Positions 36,102-48,900 of a stretch of 64,000 nt of DNA are shown here, in pieces (the stretch's first letter is position 1; each line of letters opens with the position of its first letter). The stretch spans positions 682,001-746,000 of the forward strand of contig NEEC01000012.1 of assembly GCA_002189035.1 (NCBI GenBank), read 5' to 3'. The DNA is from Utricularia gibba. Lineage: Eukaryota > Streptophyta > Magnoliopsida > Lamiales > Lentibulariaceae. The translations under genes were made by a program, and so were the position numbers. The notes under the pieces were generated by a model. The model ran no database searches and had not been told where the DNA came from. It saw only the letters and a list, made by a program, of their open reading frames with translations.

Positions 36102-38307
36102 TACTGCGCACCGACAGTTTCAAACTCCCTCCTGTAGCTCACTAACTGGTAGCAAGGCGTGAGAATCAATGAAAAGAGGCAGCATTGACTGGCAAACACT
36201 TCATCTCGATGCCCATTTGAAGAAACAGAGAAAGAATCAATGAGCCACGGGTTGATCTCCTCGTCTCTTCTTAAGCGCAATCTTCATATCGAATAAAATG
36301 ATCAGAAAAAGACGTATCACGGACTCCGAAAGACACGATAATGATTTATTGCATTTGGTGAAGTGAACGTCGGTTTTGGAATCCAGACAGCTCCCTCGTT
36401 TTCAGAATACGGTTTTTCGTTTTACTTTTCCACCCGATTCTTTACTTGAGAAAGACCCTGGGTTCGTCACTGAGCCAAGAACGTGACACAAAGCGAGAAA
36501 AGAGAGGAGCAGAAAGAAGGATGGAAGGAGAAGGGAGGAGGGAGCTTGAGCAGTAACCACGAAATAGAAGGAAGCGACGTAGTACAAGAGAGACAGCTAA
36601 GAAGGTTAATGCATTTGTTGGAACATTGAAAGGTGAATAAAAACCATGGAAGAAAACTACAGTGCTAGATTCTCGGGCGGGCCCGGCTATCGGCGGTGGT
36701 CACCGGCTCGACGTTGAAAAGGAAGAATTCTTAGCTCGAAAATCACTCTGAATTCCGAACCATCTCCTGGTCCGCGAAGATAAGATAGAGAGTTGAGGTT
36801 GTCGATCATGTAAACATTATTAGCTTACAAGGGAGAGAGGTTTCTGAAAAAAGCAGTGCCATGTGAAAATGGTGGCAAGTTCACCTATTACCAAGCAGCC
36901 ATGTGAAATTACTTCTGGAACAGAGACCCCCCTTTATTCATTTTTGTTATATTCATCGTCTTCTTCTTTCACCGTGTCCAATGATTGAGTAGGCGTATGC
37001 TTTATTCCGTCGGTGGAGACTGGAGAGAGGGAGAGAGGTTGAGCCTGGTGGGTTGCGGTAAACGTAACCGACAGAAGCAGCAGCCCACGTGGCATCCGCC
37101 AGAGAAGAGATGGAGCCCGGGGCAGCTGTCTGGGCCGGAAATCTTTGAAAACAAGTTCTTCATTTCAGGCAGAAGCACAACATCCTTCCTTCCACCCCCA
37201 AGTTGCCCTTCAATCCCACCACCGAAGGACCATCTTCCTTCTCGTTACTTAACCCACAAAAAGCGCCTGCAGATATCATGGAATGATTCCACCCACCAAT
37301 AAGGTTTGCATGACTTCCGATGTGCACTGGTGAGGCCATGCTAACGAAACCCCATGTTAAGCAAGATTACAATTAACTTCCGTTTGGGGATCAGCGCTGT
37401 AACACAGGGAAAACAACCAGAGTTGGAATGAACTGAGGATGATGCCAACAAAGCAGCAGCATTTGTGGGCTACCAAGATGTGGTCCCTTTTCTGCATCAA
37501 CATAATGGAAGTGGTTGTAATGCACCATTGTCAACCGCTGCCTTTTCCAACGTAAATCATTACGTATATGAAACATACATAAATAGCCCCTACGCAGAGT
37601 CTTTGGCTTGTAGCACCTTCGATCCAACTTAGGTATATAACGACCATACGTTATTTCCCCTTTTCCTTTTCTTATTACATTGTGGCTTTTAGGAGGCCAA
37701 CAGGAGATCCGATCCAATCCAGTGGTGGTGCGGTCGTCGGTTTAAATTCGGTCTTTCTGCAACATCTCAAGTTCCGGGTCGACAGCAAGTAACTTGAACA
37801 CCAATTTGTTTTTCTTTGGTAGAGAAAGAGCGCAAAACAAACAATTGTTGTTAAATGTACACCAAAACCTCAACCTCATACTGCGGCTTTATTGCTGCTT
37901 ACTACCGATACCGACGTTGCCTGACTTTGTCCACGCCTGAATGCTTGGCAGCTTGCAGTAGACTCTGTTGTGAGATTCGCACGGCCAACACAATGCCGTC
38001 ATCTTCACAACAAGATCCCCATGGTGAAAACTAGTTGTTTCCTCCACATTGGGCTTGCTTTTATGGGTTCTCCAGGAAGCCCATCAAACTGGGGTGCGCC
38101 TACCAGTTGCTCAGATCTCAAACGTGGTGATTCATCTTTGTAGAAAGCGGTTTTCTTGTCCTAGAATGATCGACAGATGATGGCATGACCAGTACTCTCT
38201 GCTCATTAACACCAAAGCCAAATGGACGCACTAAACCACAATATGCGTGCGGGAAAACAGTATTCCCACTAAGAAAACAAAACTCCGACAAGTGTGAATG
38301 GTGGTTA
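36102..38307. other. CESA upstream region and intergenic spacer
   Basis: This should contain the 5' UTR and promoter of the minus-strand cellulose synthase, and the 3' flank of the BYPASS1-like gene. No coding exon is supported. Short frames at 36985-37302 and 37391-37717 lack recognisable domains and good start contexts. I could not identify a specific promoter element with confidence. Confidence 0.5.
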
Positions 38308-39372
38308 TCATGTCCGCCTAGGAGACTCAAGACCTTCGGTCTTAGTTCTCACAATCCTGTGAAAAACTTCACGAATATGGCGATCCAAATCATCAAACCC
38401 AGGTTTCACAGCTTCGTAAACTACCTTCAGTTCTGCAACACGGCGTTTTACCAAACCTTCACTCTCTTCGTTTAGTGGAAACTCCACAGATTCAACGAGC
38501 GCATTCATATCTCTAACGCATTTCTCGATATCTTGAATTTCCTTGAGCAAACCAGCAGAATTTCTCCTACCCTGTTTCCTCGATTCCTCAATTATCTTGT
38601 CATGAAGAGAGACGATCGGTGCCGCCCAAAGGTACTGCCTTGATACGTAGAACTGGGCAGGATGGCCGCGATCTTGACATGGGATCGCCGCAACGAGAGC
38701 CCACATCACGAAGAAAACAATGTGATTCATGGTGAAAACAGCAACGTTTAGTCCATCAGTAGAAGCTGTTTCGTTGCTCCTGGGAACTATAATGCTGCTG
38801 CCAATTGCTTGCAATTGTTTGGCCGCAGACCAAGATCTTGACACGCTCCATGAAAGTGACCTGAACTGGCCGAAAGATTTCGGTTCTTTCTGTTTAGGGC
38901 GGCCGAAGGAGCGGTTCCTGTGAGTCTCAGCGGCGGCGGAGTCTTTATCCTCCAGCATTGCAATGGCTAAATCAACTAACGCTTTCTTTGCACGGCGGAA
39001 GTGGCCTTCTGCTACTGTTTTTTGAGTATCCAATGCGCAGACAACAATTTCCAGGAACTTTAGCCATTCTTTCACCTGCTGAATTCCCTCATGTAAGGCG
39101 TTACAGACGTCCATAGCCTTGATATTCCTATCGCAGTAATCGGATATATACCGATTCATCGGAGGGGCGTTGAGGTATCCTTTGTTGTGGAGGAGAATGA
39201 CTCTGAATTCTTCTAAGCAACAGAGAAACGTGTCTAAAAGCTTTTGAATCCAAGCCAGAGACAACAGCTCTCCGGATTCCGCAGGTACTAAGTTTTGAAA
39301 AAGATCGGAGACATGCCTTTGGAAGTCATCTAGTTCCGATTCATGCGACGGGGAAGCGTCACCGGAGTCCAT
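38308..39372 (-). CDS. BPS1-like: BYPASS1/ROH1-family protein
   Basis: A single uninterrupted 354-codon frame. The family is plant-specific. BYPASS1 limits production of a root-derived mobile growth-arrest signal, and ROH1 relatives bind the exocyst subunit EXO70; the role here is inferred from family membership. Diagnostic stretches: DFQRHVSDLFQNLVP near residue 17, FRVILLHNKG near 57, a serine-rich basic middle (FGQFRSLSWSVSRSWSAAKQL, about 165-185), a hydrophobic segment VFFVMWALVAAIPCQDRG near 215-235, and a C-terminal helical part with LVKRRVAELKVVYEAVKPGFDDLDR (in part). Length and lack of introns fit the family. The start is the first ATG, MDSGDASPSHESELDDFQ. It lies 2.2 kb upstream of the cellulose synthase, on the same strand. 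No damage is seen. Confidence 0.9.
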   Translation of the reverse strand: MDSGDASPSHESELDDFQRHVSDLFQNLVPAESGELLSLAWIQKLLDTFLCCLEEFRVILLHNKGYLNAPPMNRYISDYCDRNIKAMDVCNALHEGIQQVKEWLKFLEIVVCALDTQKTVAEGHFRRAKKALVDLAIAMLEDKDSAAAETHRNRSFGRPKQKEPKSFGQFRSLSWSVSRSWSAAKQLQAIGSSIIVPRSNETASTDGLNVAVFTMNHIVFFVMWALVAAIPCQDRGHPAQFYVSRQYLWAAPIVSLHDKIIEESRKQGRRNSAGLLKEIQDIEKCVRDMNALVESVEFPLNEESEGLVKRRVAELKVVYEAVKPGFDDLDRHIREVFHRIVRTKTEGLESPRRT

Positions 39373-40271
39373 GGAACACGATCAATCAATATTTTCTGTT
39401 CAGAACGCAGAATCCAAGTGAAGAACCGTCCCCCGGTAATATTCAACGGAAAAGAACAACTCGAAGAACGCAAATAGACTTCTTCCCCAATGAACAGAAA
39501 GAACAGAAGGAATGCAACAACACTATTCAATCTGGAAGCTGCAATGGCATCTCCGGGAAAAGAAAAAGAATCTCCAACCGGAGGCAAAATGCAAAATCGC
39601 CTAATTCAGGATCCACAAGAAACCGCTGCAGCATAAAAGCAAGAAATAATTGAGGGAAGTCCAGAAATGAATCAAGATTTAAGCTTCACGCAAACCAACG
39701 AAAACCCAGAGCGACGGCGAGAAGAAGCAGGCAATCTCAACATCTTTTCTCATCTGCGTGGAGGCCGATGAACCCTAAACACAGTGGGGCTTGCATAAAC
39801 GAATGGCTGTGGAATTCTATCGCGTCCGTGATAGCGGAAGGTGTAAGCAAAAACCCAGAGCGGTTAACAGAAGGCAGAATGGGAGGAGAAAAAGAGAGAC
39901 CGAATAACCGCGGTTGAAGCCATAAGCACTGAAATTCTTCTGATTTTGTTCACCAATCACTTTTTTCACTGCTGACTGCGTCTTCCTCCTTGAGAAAACT
40001 ACTCAGTACTCAGTTTCGCTTTTGGTCCGGCCCATTTGGTTGGGACATCTGACACCAAAATACTCATAAAGCACTGCAATGAATGACCAAATCATCCTTT
40101 TGGCTTTAAACAATTGGGGGATTCACTTAATCCAAAATGTAATGATGAGGAAGCATGCATAAAAAAGGCATTACAAACGGGAGTGATAGGGGATAGATCT
40201 AGTGTAATCGGCTTCCAAAAGGCTGCAAAAAGAGATTCTGAGGGGATAATGCCAGTCGACATACCGATATC
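39373..40271. other. 5' flank of BYPASS1-like gene
   Basis: Moderately GC-rich sequence to about 39.95 kb fits a 5' UTR and promoter for the minus-strand gene. Beyond 40.0 kb the sequence resembles repeat DNA. No gene is supported. Confidence 0.45.
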
Positions 40272-40653
40272 TGTCATAAATCTGATAGGTATGGCCATAT
40301 AACACAGTCTGAAAAGTGGCCGAATTACGGCATAACAAGCGGCCGATATCTTAAAAGCAAAATCGTATAGCAGGTGTAGAAAGCAAGCGACATTTGCAGA
40401 TGTCAGGATTCGGTCAGATTGAGCTCTTCTATAAAAGAATGAACTATGACGAAAAGGGGGTTGGACTCTGAGAACTCTTCAACTTGTATCCTTTTCTTGG
40501 CCACCTCCGTCTAGTGGAAATATTTTCCGGTAAGCTCCAATAGCTCCGTGGTTTTTCCCCCTTCCGGCGGTTTCCCGTAAAAATCTTTGTTTACTCTCAT
40601 TTCAACCAAACCAACCGTGAAAAGCGCAACTAAGTGTTATATTCCCGATTGCA
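40272..40653 (+). mobile_element. Possible short copia LTR remnant
   Basis: The block holds a TATA-like TCTATAAAAG at 40428-40437. It is followed by CCGTGGTTTTTCCCCCTTCCGG and TTCCCGTAAAAATCTTTGT (split here), which resemble the U5 region of Tnt1/Tork-type copia LTRs, and ATTCCCGATTGCA as a possible end. A TGTCAT start is guessed. No target duplication was found, so the limits are tentative. Confidence 0.4.
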
Positions 40654-40984
40654 CTTATCACCCTAAAATCGGTCCCCCATCGGACATCGATTTTACTCAC
40701 TACAGGGAGAATCGCACACTCAAAAAATATCAATGTTTTAGTTTGGTTTTTATTTGTGTCATAGCACTAACACTAGAAAATATTTATGATATAGTAATGA
40801 TATATACACGCTGTATTTAAATATCTGACACTTTCCTATTAAAACTCTAATTTCTAAGAAGTTGTCCAGTTTATTATCTATTTGAGGAAATAATTATTGA
40901 CGATACCTACAAAATATTACATTTGGATTGTGTTATCGAATTTATTTTAAAATGAAGAAATACATTAACTAAAACATCTACGAA

Positions 40985-42234
40985 ATTGTTTAGACAATGA
41001 TTCTCACGATTGATGTAATGAGATTACTAGAACCTATGTGTGGATGTCGATTAGATAATCGATTCACTGGATGACCCGTCTTCGAGATGCTATTATGGGA
41101 AGTTAATCAAGTGTCAGTAGCAAGATCTCGAATATGACAGCCGTGCAAGTAAGCTTAGACTTGAGGTCAACAAAGTTATCTTGATTTTAAACTCACATTT
41201 TTTGCTCATTACTAATGGGAGTCTAACCATGGCTTGCCTAGTATGGATGAGTACAGATGTGACTCCTTAAGGTTTGAGGTAGTTGATTGATTAATAAAGG
41301 ATTCATCACTCATGCTAGCGATGAGATCATATCTCAAGTAATTGTATCAAAGCCTAACAGTAAGTCCTAGGCCCAGGGTAATGACACTCGAATTGTTTGA
41401 GTAGGTCATTGAGTATTAGTGCTTAAATGCAATTATAAGTTCAATATATTAGAAAAACACACAACCATGTTCTGGTATCGAATGAGATATTAGTATGATG
41501 AAAGTTATTTATTGCATGGTAGCTGGTCATGGAAAAGATCAATCAGTTCACCTGATTATTCTTTAATTTTGGGGATCATGATATGTTGCTAGACATCACT
41601 CATTATCGATAATGATGGATTTGATTAATTAAGAGTTAATTAATAAATCCATTATTACAGCATTGATTGAAGAAGCCTATAGGGTCACACACAATAGTGG
41701 AGTCACTCATCGATATAAAATAGAATAACACAATTACATGAGATGTAATTGGTCAAGTGGATAAATTAAATAGAGAGTTATTTTGAGATTAATATTGATT
41801 AAACTCAAAATAAAAGATCTCATATAGATAAGATTTGGAATATATACATATCTCCACAAGATAAGATCTTTACGGAGATTTGATTTAATATGTCACTAAA
41901 TATTTATCAAAAGATTTAGATCTATAGATCTGCTTCCTATCATCTTCATGCTCTCTGAGACTGATACACAAGGGGGCGATTTTCTCTACTAGCATCTGAG
42001 GAATTCGACCAGCATTCTATAGCTTTGAGAAGGTTATCGATGGAGTGCTTCACGTGTGGATACCATAGAGGCCGTTTGCTATTGGCGGTTGGTGAACAAC
42101 GGAGTGCGCTGAAAGGTATTTTCAACATCCGCTTATTTGATGTATACCATATTCCAAGATTTGCGTTGGGGTTTCTAAAAAATTTTTAAATTCCGCTGCT
42201 TTTGTAACATACGATGTCTACGAGAAACCCAACA
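40985..42234 (+). mobile_element. Ty1/copia LTR, 5'-truncated
   Basis: From GTTTAGACAATGATTCTCACGATTG onward (given in part) this follows the copia LTR at 26572 to its end GAGAAACCCAACA at 42234. About the first 250 bp are absent, so no target duplication can be checked. The family hairpin is best preserved here (41610-41657). Confidence 0.85.
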
Positions 42235-43479
42235 GTCTCATGTCCATGTGTTATGCATAAACCACATCTATATGTGTGCACATGGGCATGGATAATGTAT
42301 AACCTATGGTCGTGTGTTTTTCTGATATCTTATAAGCATGGTTTATATTTTTAAAATAATTTTTTGAATTATGTATAAGTAATAATAGAAATTACTATGA
42401 AAATAATAACTTTTATTTATGAAAACATTATCATTCACCAAACTTTTTTTCTAAAATAGAAATTGTATGCTAGGGGAATCGTGGGTTATACGGTGTTGTT
42501 GCTATTCTCGGTTTCGAACTATCATGTCGATTAGATATTAAGTGTCTAACTCGAACTATCAAGATGTTGATGCCATGCATTTCCCTTTTGTATGAGGTCA
42601 ATTGTCTAAATGTTGGAATGTCATTATTATTATCTCATGACATCAATAGGTTGTCTTGTCTTCAAGGTGGTAAAAATTGTTTTTGGTTTTGTGATACCTC
42701 TTTTAACTCGAGTGAATGACTCTTTTCTATGTGACCCTTGTGTTCTAATTGAATGATGTCTTTCATGATTTTGATAATCTATTGCACTTTGGTGACATGT
42801 TTCCTTACAATGACCACATTTATTCTCTTTTTGTTCAAGATCAACATGAAATCTAAATGTATCTAGAGTCTATTAGATTCATCTCGATAAGGATAACACC
42901 CTTTCCCACCATAAGTTTGTTTCATAATACAAGTTTTATAAAATGGATTTGTTTTTGTTCGCCGATTGATGCTAAACCTATGGCATGTCTAAAAAGTTAA
43001 TATAGTATTAGATATATATAGTAAAAATTATATGTATTAATCTAAAACTTACTATTTGTACATAGAGACACATAATCATTTATATCTGTCAAAAACTGCA
43101 ATTGCATGCTTCATCCTATAGATTTACTCTATAAGCTTGAGAGTAGTGTATTCAAACTTCAATCACTTTACACTTCATTTTCACATTTTTGTATCGGTTA
43201 CACAAAAATTTTGAACGATTTTCTCATGATCTCTATAGATCGTCTCAATTTTATCAACAAAATATTTTTCATGTGATAGATAATTTGTTGTATTTTGTCT
43301 CCCTTTCTTAAAATAATAGAATTCCTTCTTGAATGTTACTTGAAATACATGTAATACACATGTTGTTAAATTGTTTACCTTCCTTTATAAAATACTGAAA
43401 AATGGTATTTTTGTATGCATTAATATAGATACCAAACATTTTCTCAGAAAAAATGTTGTTAAAATGAATCACTAAATTC
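42235..43479. other. AT-rich sequence, probably the 3' part of a MULE relic
   Basis: No readable frame. It lies downstream of the minus-strand transposase relic at 43.48-44.87 kb and may include its end, but no terminal inverted repeat was found. Confidence 0.4.
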
Positions 43480-44870
43480 TAGTACGACACTTACATATCT
43501 ATTCTTTTGAAAGTACTGTTCTTTTTATTTTCAATAAATAAAATAAAATCGATTTTACTTTTGCAAAAGCAGTAGGAGGCAAACGCCTGGCTCTCTTTAG
43601 TATATAATTCAATACTTCAACATGATTTGTCGTCATTGTGGTGTATTTGTGTAAAAAAAAAAATTAGAAAAATATTTATATAATTTAATTAATAAAAAAT
43701 TACTACATACCTCTTTCCTCTATAATATAGCAACGTTCATTGATCAAATGGAACCTTCATCATGTATGTATAGGCACCTAGGTATGATATTTTCAATACA
43801 TTCATCTTTTGATTAAAACCTGTTTTTGTTCAAGCCACTACAGTAGACCATATCAAATCTTTGAGACTTGATGTCATTTTCTTATTATTATTTGTAGCAC
43901 AATTACTTCTCAAAAGGTATAGACACCATTTATGGTTCTTGAGTGAAGGGCTAAATAGGCAAACATTCACGTTAGTTACAAGTAGTCCAAATCCTCTATC
44001 ACTTATAATACATACTTGTTGTGTGCCTACAATATAGATATTCAACAGGTGAAGAAACCATGTCCAACACGAACCATTCTATGATGAAACAAATGCATAT
44101 GCAATAGATAAAATATGTGTTTTTTACATCAATTTGGCACCGATACCAAAAACTTGTACTTGTAACCACTATGCAAATGTATCGCATCAACACAAACCAT
44201 TGCCTACAATGTTCGAATGCTACAATTGTGAATACAAATGCCCCAAATAACTATCATATATCACTGTCTACTTTATTTTAAAATTCTACAACTATTCCGG
44301 GATTCTGACGACAAACTTATCAATATATCTAAGTAATTGGGCACATTAATCATCTCAAGAGTCATAGTATAGTTCATATGTATGAGTCATAGTATACTTT
44401 ATTTTAAAATTCTACAACTATTTCGAGTTGCCAATAAATTATTGTAAAATGAAATTTTTCTTTCACAAAGACTTGTATTTGTCTAGCTATAATCTTCTTA
44501 TTAGGATTATATATCAAATGAATCACTCGGGGAGCAATGTAGTCACATGTGAGATTCACATGATTACTAGCTAATGATGATGTTGATCTACAATTGTGTG
44601 GGTCAGCATACATAGAAATTTTTCATGTTCTAGTTCTTTTTTAGTCCCAACATTCAAAGACCATTGGCAATCCAGTTGCACGAACTCAAAGGCATATAAG
44701 GCACTATTCACCCACCTAACTTTATATTCTCACTTCATCTTGATGTTGAATCTCTTAATTGCATCTTTGAGAGCTTTTTTATCCTTGAAATGCATGCCAA
44801 CGACAAATCCCATAGTCAGTATCTGTAGAAGCATCTTGCCACATTGATGATGGTGAGGATAATTCTTCTT
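43480..44870 (-). pseudogene. MULE (Mutator-like) transposase relic
   Basis: Reading leftward across frames: MGFVVGMHFKDKKALKDAIKRF (MuDR N-terminal domain, about 44.8 kb, given in part), HNCRSTSSLASNHVNLTCDYIAPRV (about 44.55 kb, in part), a DDE-region echo IAYAFVSSRMVRVGHGFF (about 44.07 kb), ISDRGFGLL..SLKDLIWSTVVA (about 43.9 kb), and NHVEVLNYILKRARRLPPTAFAKVK (about 43.6 kb, in part). The order is that of a MULE transposase. Frames shift many times, so it is ancient and dead. It is not the same copy type as the transposase at 55.8-58.3 kb. Confidence 0.7.
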
Positions 44871-45157
44871 CCAAGAGCTTCATATTCTATTAGTAACTAT
44901 ATTAGTTATGCTATCAGCACACATGTCATCAATGTCGCTTCATATGTAAGTTGGATCATCAATCTTGTCATTGCCTTCATTCAAAGGATGATTTGGGTTA
45001 CAAGCTATAACCAAGTAATTATGTAAAAAATAATTTAGATAAGCACAAGAAACAAAATAAGTTCAAATAAAAATTAACCATTTTGAAAAGAAGGTTTGTC
45101 ATACACTATGGAGTTCACACTAAAATTCTTAGAATAATAACCTTGAGCAATCATATC
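44871..45157. other. Spacer between MULE relic and Athila LTR
   Basis: Short AT-rich spacer with no feature recognised. Confidence 0.4.
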
Positions 45158-46448
45158 TGATAAACTGAAATTCCTATTATCGTTGCAATAAAAATAGAAT
45201 TCCGTATAAATCCTCACAAGATACAAATCAAACACAAAATATAAAGTGGAATTCGAGGTCGATCACAATAAGCTTGTACTTGCTAAGTGTTTCAACAGAT
45301 ACAGATTTCATAATAACAATGGTTCTTAGTCTAAGCTCAAACTAACAATAGTAAATAACTTCAAGTCTCAACAATGGAAATAACAGATAATGGTTCTAGT
45401 ACAAAGTTATAATAAGATGCCTTAAGAGTGTGCTGGTGATGTGGTATTAAGATGCCTAAATTAATCTACCATGTTCCTATACACACAACTCCAAATAACT
45501 TAGGTTTACTCAAGTCATTCATCATGTTTTCGGATAATATAGTCCCCAATATTATCACCAACATCACAATTAGATCTAACCGCATGCAAAGTGTATAGAA
45601 CAAGGTTTACCCGATTGTACCCTAGACTAATAACTACTATCCCCGCCTTGATTTATTGATCTACCTCTAAATCAAACATCTGAGTTGCAAAGCTACTTGT
45701 TTCCCTCCTTAGGTCTACTCATAGAATGATAGAAACAAATGTTAAGAAACAATAATAAATCATATTATACACCCTAGCCCCCACATCATCATTCTACTTC
45801 TTAAGACATCTACTAAGGCTTAGCTACTCATATATGAAAGGTAAAGTATAATATCATTAAGAAAAACTAAAGAAAATAGCAAAGACATTGTAAAAAAATA
45901 GTCAAAGTAATGAAATATCCAGCAAACTAAATATAAAGTAGAGTATTTTGTTCGCAATTTGCTACTGTTCACTGTCGGGAACAATAGCGTTAAATTGGGT
46001 TTTTGATGGTATTCTTCAATTCTTTGGTCTTCCTTCTGGAGAAATCATCTTCATCTTCCTTCCTTCATGTTCTTTCTCTCCCTCATGGCATCTTGTTGCC
46101 TTTCCCTCCTTCTCTCTCAAAATATCTTCACTTATTTTTTCCCATTTTTCAAAGTTAGTACACTGTTCCTAACATCCTTACTATTGCTGCAGACTCTGGG
46201 CAGCTGAATATTATTCAAATCTCCTTCTTGTATCTTGTGCCCATCAACTTGTGCATACAAACTAGTTAAATTTGATCCATAATGCTGCCACTAACATTTA
46301 TAAGTACATTAGAAATCATATTTTTACATAAAAATACAAATAACACTATAATTAACAGAATATTAAAAAAATAATTAAAATACATAATTTTATCATAAAA
46401 CATCTCAATTTTAAAAACCTAAAGACACTAATAAAATGCGTGTTATCA
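45158..46448 (-). mobile_element. 3' LTR (family H) of reversed Athila element
   Basis: Read on the minus strand it starts TGATAACACGCA at 46448 and ends CAGTTTATCA at 45158. It is about 1.29 kb, the same length as the solo copy at 20885-22177. It pairs with the LTR at 50808-52170. No 5-bp match links the outer flanks (ATATC on the left, TCGTC on the right of the partner). Confidence 0.85.
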
Positions 46449-47720
46449 CACTATGCTACAACGATACTAGACTTGTCCTCAACTCCGAACTAAGACTAAT
46501 AGAATCCTGCTTTCAAAATTATTTCATGATAGACATGAATGACCATGTTTAGATTTCAGATGCATGAACCACATATGTGCTTGTGTGCAAAACATGTAAT
46601 ACTCTAGCATGTATGAATAGATTTTTCTTGGAGAGTGCTTTTAAAGATTAAAACAATGAATTAACATATTCAAAACAAGCAAAAGATTGTGATTGCCAAC
46701 TCAGTGTGTTTTTTTTTCGTCCCTTCCATATATCCCCCTTTTTTATATATGAGACAGTGAATGAACAAACATTTCAGAATCAATTTAGGCATAATTTGAA
46801 GACCTTTTTTAATACAAAGAGTGTTGACCAAGCAATCTCATCTTATAACTTTAGGTCTACCTTCACTCCTCTAAACAAATTCATCCTTGGTTATTCATTC
46901 ACTTCTCAATGAGTCTACACATGCTTTTCAATTGTGTGCTATATTTTAGACTCAGGTCTCATCGCTTTTCAAATGATGATGCTTTTCTTGACTCTTATTC
47001 TCTTCTCTTTTTTTTGTTCACAGCAATCACTGATCCTTGCAGCAATGAAATATATTAACTCATGCAAATAAATCTAAACTGCACTCTCTAGGTTCCTCTA
47101 ATCATGCTTGCACTCACATAAAAAAACGATTAAGAATTATGCTCACAAGGATTCAAAAGGCTTTAGAAAAAGCTCATATGGCCTAATCATCACAAGGCTT
47201 TCATATTCAATCATTGAATTATTCAAAACAGGATCTGGAATACCAAGTAAAAACGAAATATACAAAAACAGAAAAATAGCTCCTAGCATAGACTAATAGA
47301 TATGATCTTTCTTAGAGACAAACATGATACTGAGATAAACCTAACCAAATTAAATGAAGCAGCAAGTTACTTGTGTAGGGAGGAGTCATTCACTCCATGT
47401 TTAAGTCTCTTCTTTCTTGAATCCAATATCCACTTTATCACTGATCGTTCAAGCTTCTTTAAATAACACAAAGAGTGTAGAAGCATGATTGTCCTGCTTT
47501 ACCACTGATGCGCTATCACAGATTTCTACAATTTTCCTAAGACAAATCTATTTCCCTTTGCTTTGTTGGTTCATCAATTTTTCAGAAATTAAACACTAAA
47601 GCTTGATCCTCATGCCAACATAAAAAAATCCAAATCATAAACTCCATCAATATATGTGGAATTTAAAAACAACCATGTTGTGCTAATTTAAACATGAAAG
47701 TCATAAACTTAGCTGTGGGT
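46449..47720 (-). other. Athila 3' noncoding region
   Basis: In element orientation this lies between pol and the 3' LTR. It starts at the TGGGAGGCAACCCA motif (plus-strand 47713-47734 region). Near 47.0-47.1 kb it contains a stretch matching 9.73-9.83 kb of the first element (CATGATTAGAGGAACCTAG on the minus strand). The env-like frame is missing or unreadable. Confidence 0.65.
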
Positions 47721-47904
47721 TGCCTCCCACAAGCGTCCTTATTTTTGGTCTTGGACTCAACTATCTTTGAGACTATGTTTTTGCAATATCTTCAAATGTA
47801 GTATCTTTGAGCCTCATTCTCAAAAGTCAATAAGAATTATTCAACATTTCAAAGACTCCATTCTTGTATTTCCTCCATCAAAAAGGATCATCCCAAAGGC
47901 CGCA

Positions 47905-48900
47905 TTATTCATCATTAAAAAACATGCTCATTTCATGGCATTCATTTCCAACTGGTATAATTCCTGCAGTAATAAAATTAACAATATCAGTAGAATCTCG
48001 CTCCCAATTTGTAATCTTACCTGAGAATAGTTTTTCGTTGGGAAACGCATCTGCAATTATGCCAACATCTTCAATCCTGTCAATTTTCCTAGAGCAATGA
48101 AAAAAAACATTCGTCTCTTCAATATTATCCAAAATTTCTTTTGAATTCTTGATGAATTCCTCAAACAAGGTTGTTTTTTTATCCAAGGTGAGACCATTAG
48201 AAGTAATTATAGAATTTTCTTGCTTATCATTCATCGAAATTTCTTGCATGTGAGCATCCAATGGCTTTTGATTCGAGATTTTCTCTTCTTGTTCACCTCC
48301 AGGAGCACTCAAATACTCAAACTTTGTCTCAATGTTTGCATTCTCAAGAAATAATTCTTCATATTCTTTTCCCTCATTATCAATTTCTTCCTTCAAATAT
48401 TCTCCAACAAAATTTTTGGTTGGCTCCATAGAACAAACTCCTTCAAAATCTATTGGAGAGTTTATAACATCCTTCATGTGAAGTGTGATCTTTTCTTCAT
48501 CAAGAGACATCTCAATTGTCCTCATCTTCAAATTGATAATAGCATTGGATGTGCTCAAAAATGGTCTACCCAAAATTCTGGTAGTGTCATTTGATCCTTT
48601 AATAGGCATATTGATTACATAAAAGTCAACTAGAAATATCAGATCTTCAATTCGAATTAAGACATCTTCTACCAAACCTTTGGGAGCATTGACACTTCAA
48701 TCCACCAATTCAATTTGTACTCCAGATGCTTGCAAGGGTCCCAATCTAAGAGCTTCATAAACTGAATATGACATCATATTAACAAAAGCTCCTAAATCAG
48801 CCATGGCTCTTCTGATATTCAAATCTCCAATCTTGTAAGGAATGAAAAATGTACATAGATCCTTGCATTTTTCAGGAAGCTTTTAAGTGAGTAATGTTGA
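47905..48900 (-). pseudogene. Athila protease joined to pre-integrase remnant
   Basis: Protease sequence runs MADLGAFVNMMSYSVYEALRL near 48.8 kb (given in part), then, after a stop, the 256-codon frame from 48675: GLVEDVLIRIEDL (its first codons lie in the frame break), ILGRPFLSTSNAIINLKMRT, and an acidic linker. Instead of RT, the frame passes into PNEKLFSGKITNW and DSTDIVNFITAGIIPVGNE. This corresponds to the segment between RNase H and integrase (compare DEQLFSVRT..FADLANLVSTG at 5.0 kb). The RT/RNase H block is thus cleanly lost while the frame stays open. Integrase is absent. Confidence 0.8.

Noticed and set aside
36985-37717. Possible small genes between CESA and the BYPASS1-like gene
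   Set aside because: Compositions fit UTR or promoter sequence; no conserved motif and no neighbouring exon.
40092-40302. Frames on both strands at the edge of the copia remnant
   Set aside because: Mutually overlapping, no domain, adjacent to a repeat.
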